A stretch of DNA of 64,000 nt from Ch67 sp041395845 (GCA_041395845.1 JAWKZS010000025.1:4209-68208), one strand, 5' to 3'. Positions 26,047-35,627 are shown, counted from the stretch's first letter. The notes: generated from the letters alone by a model not told the origin. Made by a program: numbers and translations.

Positions 26047-28935
26047 TCAACCATCCGCTTTTTTCAGCGCCGCCTTGAAACGCTGACCGAACTGCGCCCG
26101 TTCCATCGCGCCGACCGGGCCAATCAGACACCATTCCACCTGCAGCTGTTCGATCAGTTCGGCGCCGGACACCGCCTGATTCTGCCGCCCCTGCAGGCCA
26201 CTCGACAGGCGACTGACCTGCAGTTCCATGCGTCGCTGCTGATCCTGTTGCGGGGAATCGATACCAGCGGCGATTTCCATACGGATACACAGATCGTGCA
26301 GACGCTCTGCGTTTTCTGCCAGGGTTTGCGCATCGGGTTTGCCACTGTCCTGCAGCAGTTTCACCACGGCATCATATCGGGCCTGCAAGCCGTGTTGTGC
26401 CGCTGGTGGTAGATCCTGTTCACCGTTCCAGTCCGCATCGGCGTTGCTGCTGAACAGGTCGCCCTGGGTCGCACTGAGCAACGCATCTTCGAGTTCATCG
26501 CAGATGCCGGCGCGGCGCCACAATTCCTGGTACGCCACCTGCCGCAGCTGTGCCTGTGCCTGGGTCAGTGCATGCTTCACGTGCTCACACACTGCCTTGT
26601 AACGCTTCTGGATGGCATCGTTATGTTCGCGGGGGAACTGGCCCAATGCTTCGAAACGCTGACGCAGCTGGGAAAATTCCTGCCGCGCCGTCGCCACGTC
26701 GTCGATATGATTTTCGGCCAGCTGTTCGATCTGCTCGCACAGATGCTCGGCGTGCACCACATTCTGTTCGCGTTCTTTCTGTACGGCGTCACGCTGCTGA
26801 TCGCGGCGGGCAAAAATCTGGTCGCAGGCAGCACGGAAGCGTTTCCACAAACGGGCATCATCTTTGCGGGCCACCATGCCCACTTCACGCCACTGCCGCT
26901 GCAGGCCTTTGGCCTGATCAATCGCTGATGCCACATCGTCGGACTGCGCCAGCGCTTCGGCCTGTTCGATCAGCTTTTCGCGCGCGCTGCGGTTGCGATT
27001 GAATTCGTCCTGCAACTTGCCGCGCAACTGATCCAGCAAACCGTTGAAGCGATCCTGTACCGCCTTGCCTTCCTTGCGTTCCACCGGCGTGTACAGGCGC
27101 CATTCGTTTTTCGCGGTTTCATAGACTTCGTTCACCGCTTTCCAGTCCGCATTGGCCCAGTCATACTGGTTCAGATAGGTTTCCAGCTGGTCGCACAGGC
27201 CCTGACGCTGGGCCAGGTTCTGGTTGCGAATGTCGTGCAGTTTGTCGAAATAGGCACGGCAGGGTTCGTAGGCTTTTTCCGCCGCTACGCTGAAGCGATC
27301 CCACAGTTCTTTATTGCGCCCCTTGTCCGCCTCGCCCAGCGCACGCCATTCGTCCTGCAGACGGCGGATGCGATTGGACAGCGCCTGCGGGTCGATCTCG
27401 GCGCCCACCAGGGCTTCCATTTCCTGACAGAGTTCTTCTTTTTTCGGCGTCGATACAAAGCCCTGCCAGTCGCGCAGTTCATTCACCCGGATGGTGAGTT
27501 CGCGCAACTGTTTCTGGTAGCCGCTGGCGGTTTTCATCGGCAGGTGCTTGACCAGATGGCTGGCGTCCTTGAGCAGACGCTGGGCCGATTTCAGATGCCC
27601 CTGCTCGATTTCGCTGGTCAGATCGGTGAAGATACCCTTGATGTTGTTGATGGCGTCCTGTTCCAGCCCCTTGGCCTTGGTTTGCAGCCGTTCCACATGA
27701 GCCAGTGCCTGCTGGTGGAGCTTAAGGGATTCCGGCCAGGCCAATTCTTCCGGCCATTGCAGATCGCCCAGCGCTTTATCCAGGTTTTTTTTCAGATCCT
27801 GCAACGCGGACATGGTGGTTTCTTCCACTTCCAGCGCACCGGCAGCGACTTTCTGGATGCGGGCTTCACGCTCGCCCAGCTGGCGCACCGCATCCAGTGC
27901 GCGCTGCAGCAGGCCGTGAATGCGCAGGAAGCGCTTGCGTTCATCCGCGGCGGGTTCCACCACGGTGGCCGCTTCATCCCAGCGGGTTTTCTGGGTATTG
28001 AGCAACGCCTGCAGGGCAGGAATATCCTCCGCTGATAGCACGGCATTGAAGCTGAGCTGCTTCACCGCTTCTTCCAGCTGCTCGCAGGCCGCCATGCGTT
28101 CGTGCAGGGCTTCACGCTGACGCGCGGTTTCTTCCTGCAGGCGATTCTGTTCATTGTGAATGTCGTCGACGGTCGCCTTGCACAGGGTAAAGGCGCGATT
28201 GAAACGCTGGCCCTGTTCGTTATCGGCGTGGTGCTGCAGACGCTGCCAGAGTTTCTGCAGATGCTCGACTCTTGCGGCATACAGATTGTCGTACGGCAGC
28301 CGGGACAGGGTTTCGATCTGCTGGCAAATATCGTGAATCTGCTGCTCGATGCTGGCTTCCTGCTGCTGCTCGGCGCGCATCGCGTTGAGCTTGTCTTTGC
28401 AGATGCGCCACACGCCTTTGTCCTTGCCCTTGCTGGCTTTGATTACCCGCTCCAGCACATCCTCTGACACCAGTTTCTGCGCCGCTGCCTGCCGCATCTG
28501 CGCTACCGGCAGATTCATGGCATAGTGCTCCAGCACATTTTCATCTTTCAGATGTTCCAGCGCCAATGCACCCAGCGCGGCATTTTTGGTCTGATCGATG
28601 ATGGACGCCAGTGCCTGGGAATCCAGACTGCTGATCATGTTGCGGAATACCGGATCAATTCCGGCGGCATTCTGCGCCACGGTGGTCAGCAGGAATTCGA
28701 TGGCACGATGCCGCACCGCATTATCCTTTTCCTGCGCGATCAGCGTGATCATTTTTTCCCGCTGGGGAATGCGCTTGATCGCTGCCAGCCGCACGTCACT
28801 TTCCGTGTCGCCCTTGGCCATCAGTTCAATGATGTGCAGATCGTTGCTGTTATTCACATCCAGATGCTGAAGAGCCTGGATGCGGACCTGGGGTTTGGCG
28901 CTTTGCCACTTGGGCTTGAACAGATTCTTGAACAT
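26047..28935 (-). CDS. DUF349 repeat protein
   Basis: This 962-residue, highly charged and helical cytoplasmic protein opens with HEAT-like helices (about 1-170) and continues with several DUF349 units. Examples are WDEAATVV, WRALGEADKGRNKELWDRF and WREVGMVARKDDARLWKRF, which carry the repeated W-x(5-15)-W/F-F pattern. DUF349 proteins occur widely in gammaproteobacteria and have no settled function. Starting at the ATG 28933-28935 puts it five bases after the folA stop, making it the last gene of the lgt operon. An upstream in-frame extension inside folA is unlikely. Confidence 0.85.
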   Translation of the reverse strand: MFKNLFKPKWQSAKPQVRIQALQHLDVNNSNDLHIIELMAKGDTESDVRLAAIKRIPQREKMITLIAQEKDNAVRHRAIEFLLTTVAQNAAGIDPVFRNMISSLDSQALASIIDQTKNAALGALALEHLKDENVLEHYAMNLPVAQMRQAAAQKLVSEDVLERVIKASKGKDKGVWRICKDKLNAMRAEQQQEASIEQQIHDICQQIETLSRLPYDNLYAARVEHLQKLWQRLQHHADNEQGQRFNRAFTLCKATVDDIHNEQNRLQEETARQREALHERMAACEQLEEAVKQLSFNAVLSAEDIPALQALLNTQKTRWDEAATVVEPAADERKRFLRIHGLLQRALDAVRQLGEREARIQKVAAGALEVEETTMSALQDLKKNLDKALGDLQWPEELAWPESLKLHQQALAHVERLQTKAKGLEQDAINNIKGIFTDLTSEIEQGHLKSAQRLLKDASHLVKHLPMKTASGYQKQLRELTIRVNELRDWQGFVSTPKKEELCQEMEALVGAEIDPQALSNRIRRLQDEWRALGEADKGRNKELWDRFSVAAEKAYEPCRAYFDKLHDIRNQNLAQRQGLCDQLETYLNQYDWANADWKAVNEVYETAKNEWRLYTPVERKEGKAVQDRFNGLLDQLRGKLQDEFNRNRSAREKLIEQAEALAQSDDVASAIDQAKGLQRQWREVGMVARKDDARLWKRFRAACDQIFARRDQQRDAVQKEREQNVVHAEHLCEQIEQLAENHIDDVATARQEFSQLRQRFEALGQFPREHNDAIQKRYKAVCEHVKHALTQAQAQLRQVAYQELWRRAGICDELEDALLSATQGDLFSSNADADWNGEQDLPPAAQHGLQARYDAVVKLLQDSGKPDAQTLAENAERLHDLCIRMEIAAGIDSPQQDQQRRMELQVSRLSSGLQGRQNQAVSGAELIEQLQVEWCLIGPVGAMERAQFGQRFKAALKKADG

Positions 28936-28940
28936 GATGA

Positions 28941-29444
28941 TTAAGGTCTTTTCCGTTGATAGGTCACAATGCTGTACGCAATTGCAGAAGCCGTATCGGC
29001 TGCCACATCCTCGCGTTCGATTTCCTGCCACTCGCGGCTGTCGAGCTCAGGAAAAAACGCGTCGCCTTCCGGCGTCAGATGCACTTCCGTTACGTAGAGG
29101 GTATCCACCAGTGGCAATGCCTGGCGGTAAATCTCGGCGCCACCGATGACAACGATCTCGTCATTGCCATCCGTCAGCAGCGCGCGGGCCTGTTCGAACG
29201 CCTGCGGCAGTGATTGCACCGCGTAGCAGTTGTCCGGCAGCGCGAGCGCCTGACGACTGATCACCACATGGGGACGTCCGGGCAATACCCGCCCCAGTGA
29301 GTCAAAGGTCTTGCGCCCCATGATGATCGGCTTGCCCAGGGTGCGACGTTTGAAGTGCGCCAGTTCCGAGGGAATATGCCACGGCATTTTGTTGCCGTTG
29401 CCAATCACATTGTTATCGGCTTTCGCCACGATCAGTGAAATCAT
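28941..29444 (-). CDS. folA: Dihydrofolate reductase
   Basis: This 167-residue enzyme reduces dihydrofolate to tetrahydrofolate with NADPH. Diagnostic pieces are MISLIVAKADNNVIG, MPWHIPSELAHFKRRT (substrate loop), PIIMGRKTFDSLG and IVVIGGAEIYRQAL. It lies three bases after thyA, a functional link because ThyA produces the dihydrofolate that this enzyme recycles. Confidence 0.97.
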   Translation of the reverse strand: MISLIVAKADNNVIGNGNKMPWHIPSELAHFKRRTLGKPIIMGRKTFDSLGRVLPGRPHVVISRQALALPDNCYAVQSLPQAFEQARALLTDGNDEIVVIGGAEIYRQALPLVDTLYVTEVHLTPEGDAFFPELDSREWQEIEREDVAADTASAIAYSIVTYQRKRP

Positions 29445-29447
29445 GCG

Positions 29448-30281
29448 TCACACTGCCACCGGCGCCTTGATGGCCGGGTGGGGATCGTAACCTGTGAGTT
29501 CGAAATCGTCGTAAGTGAAATCAAACAGCGATGTGACGGCCGGATTGAGCTTCATCTGCGGCAGCGGACGCGGGTCGCGACTCAGCTGCAGATCCACCTG
29601 TTCCATATGATTCAGATAAATGTGTACGTCGCCGAAGGTATGAATGAAATCACCGGGCTGCAAACCGCACACCTGGGCCATCATCAGTGTCAGCAGGGAA
29701 TAGGACGCGATATTGAACGGCACGCCGAGGAATACATCACCGCTGCGCTGGTACAGCTGGCAGGACAGTTTGCCGTCCACCACATAAAACTGGAACAGGC
29801 AGTGGCAGGGCGGCAGCGCCTGCTTGCCCGCGGCGGCATTTTCTTTTGGCGAAAATTTCACGTCCGGCAACACTACCGGGTTCCACGCGCTCAACACCAG
29901 CCGGCGCGAATCCGGGTTGCGTTTGATTTCATCCAGCAGTTGCTGCAGCTGATCGACGGTTTCGCCGTTGGGGCCTTCCCAGCTGCGCCACTGCTTGCCA
30001 TACACCGGGCCAAGCTCGCCGTTTGCATCCGCCCACTCATCCCAGATCGATACGCCGTTTTCTTTCAGATAGGCGATATTGGTTTCACCGCGAATGAACC
30101 ACAGCAGTTCGTGAATGATGGATTTCAGATGCACTTTTTTCGTCGTCACCAGCGGAAATCCTTCCGCCAGATTGAACCGCATCTGGTAGCCGAACACACT
30201 GATGGTACCGGTGCCGGTACGATCACTTTTGGTCACGCCGTTGTCTTTGATGTGGCGCAGAAGATCAAGATACGCTTTCAT
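29448..30281 (-). CDS. thyA: Thymidylate synthase
   Basis: This 277-residue enzyme methylates dUMP to dTMP using methylene-tetrahydrofolate. DRTGTGTISVFGYQMRF, the catalytic Cys in LPPCHCLFQFYV and RSGDVFLGVPFNIASY are all present, and the length is close to E. coli ThyA plus a small insertion. The ATG at 30279-30281 gives the family N-terminus (MKAYLDLLRHI) and sits seven bases after lgt. Confidence 0.97.
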   Translation of the reverse strand: MKAYLDLLRHIKDNGVTKSDRTGTGTISVFGYQMRFNLAEGFPLVTTKKVHLKSIIHELLWFIRGETNIAYLKENGVSIWDEWADANGELGPVYGKQWRSWEGPNGETVDQLQQLLDEIKRNPDSRRLVLSAWNPVVLPDVKFSPKENAAAGKQALPPCHCLFQFYVVDGKLSCQLYQRSGDVFLGVPFNIASYSLLTLMMAQVCGLQPGDFIHTFGDVHIYLNHMEQVDLQLSRDPRPLPQMKLNPAVTSLFDFTYDDFELTGYDPHPAIKAPVAV

Positions 30282-30288
30282 GATGCAG

Positions 30289-31077
30289 TCATGCCCTGGA
30301 TTGACGCCCGTAGGCCAGATAAAGCAGAAACACACCCACCAGAATCAGCGGCACAGACAGCAGCTGTCCCATGGTGAGCCAGTCGAAGGCGATAAAGCCC
30401 AGATGGGCATCCGGTTCACGGGCGAATTCCACCACGAAACGGAAGATGCCGTAAAACAGCGCGAACAGGCCGGACACCGCATAACGGGGCCGCGGCTTGC
30501 GCGAGAAAAACCACAGGATGGTGAACAGCGCCAGACCTTCCAGCGTCGCCTGATAAAGTTGCGACGGATGCCGCGCCAGTTCGCCACCGGTGGGGAATAC
30601 CATGCCCCAGGGGCCATCCGTGATCCGGCCATAGAGTTCACCACCGATGAAGTTGCCGATGCGACCCAGCCCCAATCCGATCGGCACGATGGGCGCACCG
30701 TAATCGAGAATATCCCAGTAGCTTTTTTTCGTGTGGCGGGCGAACAGCCACACCGCAATCATCACGCCGAGCAGACCGCCATGAAACGACATCCCGCCCT
30801 GCCACACCTTGAACAGGGTCAGTGGATCGTTAAGGAAGGCGCTGAAGTTGTAGAACAGGATATAGCCGATACGGCCACCCAGAATCACCCCCATGGCGCC
30901 GTAGAAAATCAGATCGCTGACCTGTTCGGTGGTCCAGCCGGAATTGGGGCGCTTGGCACGCCGGTTCAGCAGTAAAAAGCCAGCCACAAAACCCACCAGG
31001 TACATGATGCCGTACCAGCGGATATCCAGGGGGCCAATGGAAATTGCGACCGGATTGATCTCCGGATACTTCAGCAT
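30289..31077 (-). CDS. lgt: Prolipoprotein diacylglyceryl transferase
   Basis: This 262-residue inner membrane enzyme attaches diacylglycerol to the lipobox Cys of prelipoproteins. The invariant patch GLGRIGNFIGGELYGR and the first helix region IRWYGIMYLVGF identify it. Several hydrophobic helices are visible. It is the first gene of the lgt-thyA-folA-DUF349 operon; its promoter must lie in the 112 bases shared with the divergent NRDE gene. Confidence 0.97.
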   Translation of the reverse strand: MLKYPEINPVAISIGPLDIRWYGIMYLVGFVAGFLLLNRRAKRPNSGWTTEQVSDLIFYGAMGVILGGRIGYILFYNFSAFLNDPLTLFKVWQGGMSFHGGLLGVMIAVWLFARHTKKSYWDILDYGAPIVPIGLGLGRIGNFIGGELYGRITDGPWGMVFPTGGELARHPSQLYQATLEGLALFTILWFFSRKPRPRYAVSGLFALFYGIFRFVVEFAREPDAHLGFIAFDWLTMGQLLSVPLILVGVFLLYLAYGRQSRA

Positions 31078-31189
31078 GAGCCAGTCCTTTCGGGTCGTTA
31101 TCGTTATATGAAGGAGGCCGCCCGGGGATTGCAGCGCAGGCGGTTTTTCAGGAGGATGCTAGTGTACACCATTGCCCCCGGCCGGACAC

Positions 31190-31966
31190 ATGTGCCTGAT
31201 TCTGATCGCCCTGCAGCAACATTCCCGTTACCCGCTGGTCATCGCGGCCAACCGGGATGAGTATTTTCGCCGCCCCGCCGCACCAGCGGACTTCTGGGCG
31301 GACACCCCGCAGTTGCTGGCGGGCCGCGATCTGCAGGCCGGCGGCACCTGGCTGGGCATCACCCGTAGTGGCCGCTTTGCAGCGGTCACCAACGTGCGGG
31401 AGCCGGGCCGTCAGCGCAGCGATGCCCGCTCCCGGGGGGACCTGACCACCGGATTCCTCACGGACACCCGCGATCCGCAGGACTATCTGGCGCAGCTGGG
31501 AGCCGAGGCTGACACCTACAACGGCTTCAACCTGATCTGTGGCACCCCCAACAGCCTGTTCCACTATTCCAATCGCGCCCCGGCGCCGGTCCGGCTGCAG
31601 GCGGGCCTGCACGGTGTGAGTAATCACCTGCTGGATACGCCCTGGCCCAAGCTGGTGTCCGGCAAACAGGCGCTGGGGGATGTGGTGAGCCAGGCGGATT
31701 TCAATCTGGACGATCTACTGCCGGTGCTGGCCCACCGGGAACCGGCGCCGCCGCATCTGCTGCCGGACACTGGCGTGGGATCATTGATGGAGAGCGTGCT
31801 GTCGAGCCGGTTTATCCATGCGCCTGCCATGGATTATGGCACCCGGGTCAGCACGGTTTTGCGGGTCGACAACCGGGGTCATGTTGAATGGCAGGAATGG
31901 ACCTGGGATCGCAATGGCCAGTGCATTGACGTGCGCAGACACGGGTTCGAACTGATCAACGATTGA
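31190..31966 (+). CDS. NRDE (TANGO2-like) protein
   Basis: This 258-residue protein begins MCLILIALQQ and carries the AANRDEYF motif that names the family, followed by QLLAGRDLQAGGTWLGI and TNVREPG. The family has an N-terminal nucleophile-like shape with Cys2, and the eukaryotic member TANGO2 is linked to Golgi and heme or lipid handling. The bacterial role is not established. The ATG at 31190 puts Cys second, as expected. Confidence 0.85.
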   Translation: MCLILIALQQHSRYPLVIAANRDEYFRRPAAPADFWADTPQLLAGRDLQAGGTWLGITRSGRFAAVTNVREPGRQRSDARSRGDLTTGFLTDTRDPQDYLAQLGAEADTYNGFNLICGTPNSLFHYSNRAPAPVRLQAGLHGVSNHLLDTPWPKLVSGKQALGDVVSQADFNLDDLLPVLAHREPAPPHLLPDTGVGSLMESVLSSRFIHAPAMDYGTRVSTVLRVDNRGHVEWQEWTWDRNGQCIDVRRHGFELIND

Positions 31967-31992
31967 GAAGCGTTACAAAGGAGACCGCATCC

Positions 31993-32169
31993 ATGCCATC
32001 ACCCAAAATCGAATGGGACGCCGACGCCCGGGCGCGCCTGCAGAAAGCCCCGTTTTTCATTCGCCCGCTGGCTCGCAGCAAAGTGGAAAAGGCCGCACGG
32101 GAGCAGGGCATAACGCGCATTACCCTGGCGTTCATGGAGCAGATCAAACAGCAGGAAATGGGACGCTGA
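31993..32169 (+). CDS. PCP_red-domain mini-protein
   Basis: This 58-residue protein is one short domain, reading IEWDADARARLQKAPFFIR then PLARSKVEKAAREQGI. This matches the C-terminal domain of the light-independent protochlorophyllide reductase B subunit (PCP_red, PF08369). There is no other photosynthesis gene here, so it is a free-standing version as seen in many heterotrophs; role unknown. AAGGAGA at 31978-31984 supports the ATG at 31993. Its stop abuts the convergent adenylation gene stop. Confidence 0.75.
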   Translation: MPSPKIEWDADARARLQKAPFFIRPLARSKVEKAAREQGITRITLAFMEQIKQQEMGR

Positions 32170-33702
32170 TCAGCTCATGTCCGCGTTCAGCCACTGCCGC
32201 AGCTGGTGGTAGTCGGTCTTGCCGTTGGCATTGACCGGCAGCTGGTCCAGCACCGTGATCTTCTGCGGCTGCATGTAGGCCGGCAGAGCAGCACGCAAGG
32301 CTTCCAATAATTGTTCAGGCGGATGCGCCGGCGCCACCACAAAGCCGGCAATGCCGGTGTAGAGTCCATCGGCGCTTTGCGGATGGGGCAATACGGCGAC
32401 CAGCTCCGTACCGGCCACCTGACGCAGACGGTGTTCCACTTCCTGCAATTCCACCCGGTAGCCGTTGATCTTGACCTGACGGTCAATACGGCCCACGTAG
32501 CAAAGTCCCACCACCGGATCGAGCACCGCACAATCACCGGTGCGGTACCAGCGCCGCGGGCCGCCCGGCAGCGGTTCATGCTCGACAAATACTGCAGCCG
32601 TCTTGTCCGGATCGGCCAGATAACCTGCTGTCAGCTGATCGCCGGCCAGCCATAACTCGCCGGTTTCACCCGGTGCCGCACACTGTCCCTGTTCGTTGAT
32701 GACGCAAGCCCGCTGGCCGGGATAGGGCCTGCCAATGGGAACCACACTACGCTGCTGCCAGGCAGAATCATCGCGGGCAAGGGTGTAGGCGGTAATCGCG
32801 ATGGTGGCTTCGGTGGGGCCATAGAGATTCGCCACCAGCGCATCCGGTGCCGCCGCCATCCACGCCAGCGCCGAGCTGGTCGGCAAGGCTTCGCCACAGA
32901 AAAAGGCGAATTGCAGCGACGGCAATATTCCGGGACGCAACAGGCCGCTCTGCTTGGCGATACTGGCCATGCTGGGCACCGAAAACCACACCTGGATCTG
33001 GTGACGGCGCACGAACTGCAGCGGCATCAACAGATCCGCCTCCGCCGGCACCACCAGACAGCCGCCGGAATTCCAGCACACGAACATATCATGCACCGAC
33101 AGATCAAAGGTGAGATCAAACAGCTGGGTAAAACGCAGCCCCTGCGGCAACGGATACAGGGCAGAAAAATGCTGCAGATAGGCGTTCAGACAACTGACCG
33201 GTACCGGGATACCCTTGGGCACACCGGTGGTGCCGGAGGTGAACAGCAGGTACGCCGGATAGTCATCGGCGACGTTAACCGCATCCAGCGTTGCATCGGC
33301 TGCCAGTTCCGGCAGTTCCGGCAGGCTGAGTACAGCCGTTGCCTGCGCATCGGCGATCTGGTGCCACTGGGAACGGGCTTCGTCACCCACAATTACCACC
33401 GGTGCGCCGGACAACTGCCACATACGCTGATTGCGCGTCGGTGGAAACGCCGGATTCAGCGGCACCCAGGTGAGTCCTTCAGCCGCACAGGCCAGCACTG
33501 CGGCATAGGCCGTCAGACTGCGCGCGGCGAACACTGCCACCGGCGCACCCACGGCCAGCGCCTGCTGCCGCAATGCCACGCGCAAACGGTCGACCACGAC
33601 CGACAATTCACGGTAGGAATAGCTGACACCCTGTACCCACAAGGCAGGTGCGGCCGGGGTTTCCTGCACATAACGGGCGAAACTGTTCTGATACGGATTC
33701 AT
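32170..33702 (-). CDS. Stand-alone amino-acid-type adenylation enzyme
   Basis: This 510-residue ANL-family enzyme has the AMP-binding loop LLFTSGTTGVPKGIP, YGPTEATIA, RWYRTGD and the C-terminal lysine motif VNANGKTDY. Between them FDLTFDLSVHDMFVCWNSGG retains the Asp that in NRPS and DltA-type A domains binds the substrate alpha-amine. It therefore probably activates an amino acid and loads it on a carrier protein rather than a fatty acid. It has no carrier or condensation domain of its own; two ACPs lie in the neighbouring operon. Substrate cannot be read with confidence. It is transcribed separately from the operon, divergent from the transporter gene. Confidence 0.8.
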   Translation of the reverse strand: MNPYQNSFARYVQETPAAPALWVQGVSYSYRELSVVVDRLRVALRQQALAVGAPVAVFAARSLTAYAAVLACAAEGLTWVPLNPAFPPTRNQRMWQLSGAPVVIVGDEARSQWHQIADAQATAVLSLPELPELAADATLDAVNVADDYPAYLLFTSGTTGVPKGIPVPVSCLNAYLQHFSALYPLPQGLRFTQLFDLTFDLSVHDMFVCWNSGGCLVVPAEADLLMPLQFVRRHQIQVWFSVPSMASIAKQSGLLRPGILPSLQFAFFCGEALPTSSALAWMAAAPDALVANLYGPTEATIAITAYTLARDDSAWQQRSVVPIGRPYPGQRACVINEQGQCAAPGETGELWLAGDQLTAGYLADPDKTAAVFVEHEPLPGGPRRWYRTGDCAVLDPVVGLCYVGRIDRQVKINGYRVELQEVEHRLRQVAGTELVAVLPHPQSADGLYTGIAGFVVAPAHPPEQLLEALRAALPAYMQPQKITVLDQLPVNANGKTDYHQLRQWLNADMS

Positions 33703-33790
33703 ACGCGTTGCCTAAACTTTACCTACAGTCCGGATCGCACAATCCGGTAGAATTTCCCGCCAGCGATCGAACCCGGCAGTGGAGCCATAC

Positions 33791-34663
33791 ATGGAAGCAA
33801 ACTTCATCAGCACCTACCTGATTCCCGGCGTGCTCGCCGTCATGATGATCGGCATGGGCATGACCCTGGAACCGGTGGATTTCCGGCGCCTGTTTACCTA
33901 TCCCAAAGCGGTCATCACCGGTCTGGTCGCACAGATTCTGTTGCTGCCGGCGCTGGGTTTACTGATTGTCAGCGTTATTCCCATGGAACCGGCCTTTGCC
34001 GTGGGCGTCATGATCATCAGCCTGTGCCCCGGCGGCGTCGGCTCGAATCTGCTGACACTGATTGCCCGGGCCGACACAGCCCTTTCGGTCACCCTCACCG
34101 CCATCAGCAACGTGGTGCTGGTGTTCACCCTGCCCTGGCTGATCAATCTGTCACTGCGCCTGCTGATGGACAATAACGGCGATGTCCAACTGCCGGTGGG
34201 CCAGACCATTATCACCACATCTCTGCTGACCGTGGTACCCATCGCGATCGGCATGGTGCTGCGCCACTTTGCCGCTGACCTGGCCCGTCGCGCAGAAAAT
34301 GGCTTCCGGATTTTTTCCGGTGTGTTTCTGCTGTTGCTGATGCTCAGCATCGGCATCAAGAACAAGGATGTGTTCATGGAATCGCTGCTGACCTTGGGCC
34401 CGGCGATTCTGGCGCTCAATCTGGGCTCGATGCTGCTCGGGTTTGCAGTGGCCAGCGCCGTTGGCCTGGTATTGGCACAACGCACCACCATTGCGATTGA
34501 AACCGGCTTCCAGAATGCAGCGCTGGCCATCCTGGTCACCACTACCTTTCTGCACAATCCGCAAATGGCGCTGGCACCCGCGTTTTACGGCGGTTTCATG
34601 TTTGTCGGCGCCTTTATCCTGATCGGTCTGCTCAGGCTGTCGACACGGTCGCGGCCGGCGTAA
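33791..34663 (+). CDS. Bile acid:sodium symporter (BASS) family transporter
   Basis: This 290-residue protein has about nine or ten hydrophobic helices. The family features are VMMIGMGMTL, SLCPGGVGSNLLTLIARADTALSVTLT (the crossover helix region) and ETGFQNAALAILV. BASS transporters move organic acids with sodium. The ATG at 33791 follows GTGGAG; a GTG at 33779 is possible. It is inserted between minus-strand cluster genes, and its 3' end overlaps the condensation-fold gene by 32 bases on the opposite strand. It may import or export a precursor or product, which is inference. Confidence 0.85.
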   Translation: MEANFISTYLIPGVLAVMMIGMGMTLEPVDFRRLFTYPKAVITGLVAQILLLPALGLLIVSVIPMEPAFAVGVMIISLCPGGVGSNLLTLIARADTALSVTLTAISNVVLVFTLPWLINLSLRLLMDNNGDVQLPVGQTIITTSLLTVVPIAIGMVLRHFAADLARRAENGFRIFSGVFLLLLMLSIGIKNKDVFMESLLTLGPAILALNLGSMLLGFAVASAVGLVLAQRTTIAIETGFQNAALAILVTTTFLHNPQMALAPAFYGGFMFVGAFILIGLLRLSTRSRPA

Positions 34664-35627
34664 TCGCATTCTCGCCAGTCAGCAGTTCGATCCAGCGCGT
34701 CATCATGGACTCCAGCTGCGCCGGGGTTGCTGCCAGAAACGGGTGCAACCCCATCGTCAGCGTCATACGCCCATTCAAGGTTGCCGCTGCCGCCGCCACC
34801 GGGGCCGTGCGCGTGCTGCAGGGTGCAAAAAACATGTAGGGCGCTTCACCTTTATCGGTATTCCAGTTCCACACACCCAGATTGGAAAACGTGCCCATCT
34901 GACTGTTGTGACTGCCGTAGTAACGCCGAATCTGCTTGCGTACCAGATTCGGTCCCACCTTGCAGATCGTGCTGAGAAAATCCCAGCTGCCCCAATGCAC
35001 ACCGGACTGGAACAGCTGCTGGACGTTGGCATGCACATCCCTGGCAGTATCACCTTCCCGCAATACCACCGTGACAATCGATGACTGATTATCGGTGGGG
35101 CTGGCGGCCTTCACCTGACCACGCAAATTGACGGTGTTACCCCAAGCGCGCTCGGGCTGCGGCAACGTCAGCACGGGCGCCACAGCCTCGTTGAGCGCCC
35201 ACAGCAACCAGGAATTGAGGGTTACCCCCTGCGCCTTGGCGGCGGCAATGGCCTGCGCGGTCTGCGCCTCACTCAACAGACGGCCACGCAATAACTGACT
35301 GTGCTTGGCAACACGCCCATCCGCACTGGGTTGCCACTGGCGCCACCGCACCGGTGCCGGCGTGCGCGTACGAAACTTGCGCCAGGCCAGCTGCAAACGC
35401 TGCAGCGTTCCCGGCACCACACCCTTGTACAATGGCATAGCAATGGACACGCCCTGCGATGCCTGTGCGTTGATGAACAGACCAACACCATCGACATCCT
35501 GATGACGGAAGAAAGACCAGCGCTGCGGTTGCTGGTCATCGTACACCAGCGCCCACGGCACATCGGTGTCATCACCGAATTCTTCCATGATGTCGAACAG
35601 CCGGTAGATATAGTTTCCCTGGCTCAT
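34632..35627 (-). CDS. Short condensation-fold acyltransferase (C-domain / WS-DGAT-like)
   Basis: This 331-residue protein matches the C-terminal lobe of CoA-dependent acyltransferase-fold enzymes: QGVTLNSWLLWALNEAVAP, NTVNLRGQ, GTFSNLGVWNW and LNGRMTLTMGLHPFL. It is shorter than usual (about 430) because the N-terminal lobe is reduced. The only candidate for the HHxxxDG motif is RHQDVDG at 41-47, where the first His is Arg but the catalytic second His is kept. It could join an acyl chain to an amine or alcohol. ATG overlaps the stop of the preceding gene, so translation is coupled. It is the last gene of the operon. Confidence 0.6.
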   Translation of the reverse strand: MSQGNYIYRLFDIMEEFGDDTDVPWALVYDDQQPQRWSFFRHQDVDGVGLFINAQASQGVSIAMPLYKGVVPGTLQRLQLAWRKFRTRTPAPVRWRQWQPSADGRVAKHSQLLRGRLLSEAQTAQAIAAAKAQGVTLNSWLLWALNEAVAPVLTLPQPERAWGNTVNLRGQVKAASPTDNQSSIVTVVLREGDTARDVHANVQQLFQSGVHWGSWDFLSTICKVGPNLVRKQIRRYYGSHNSQMGTFSNLGVWNWNTDKGEAPYMFFAPCSTRTAPVAAAAATLNGRMTLTMGLHPFLAATPAQLESMMTRWIELLTGENAITPAATVSTA

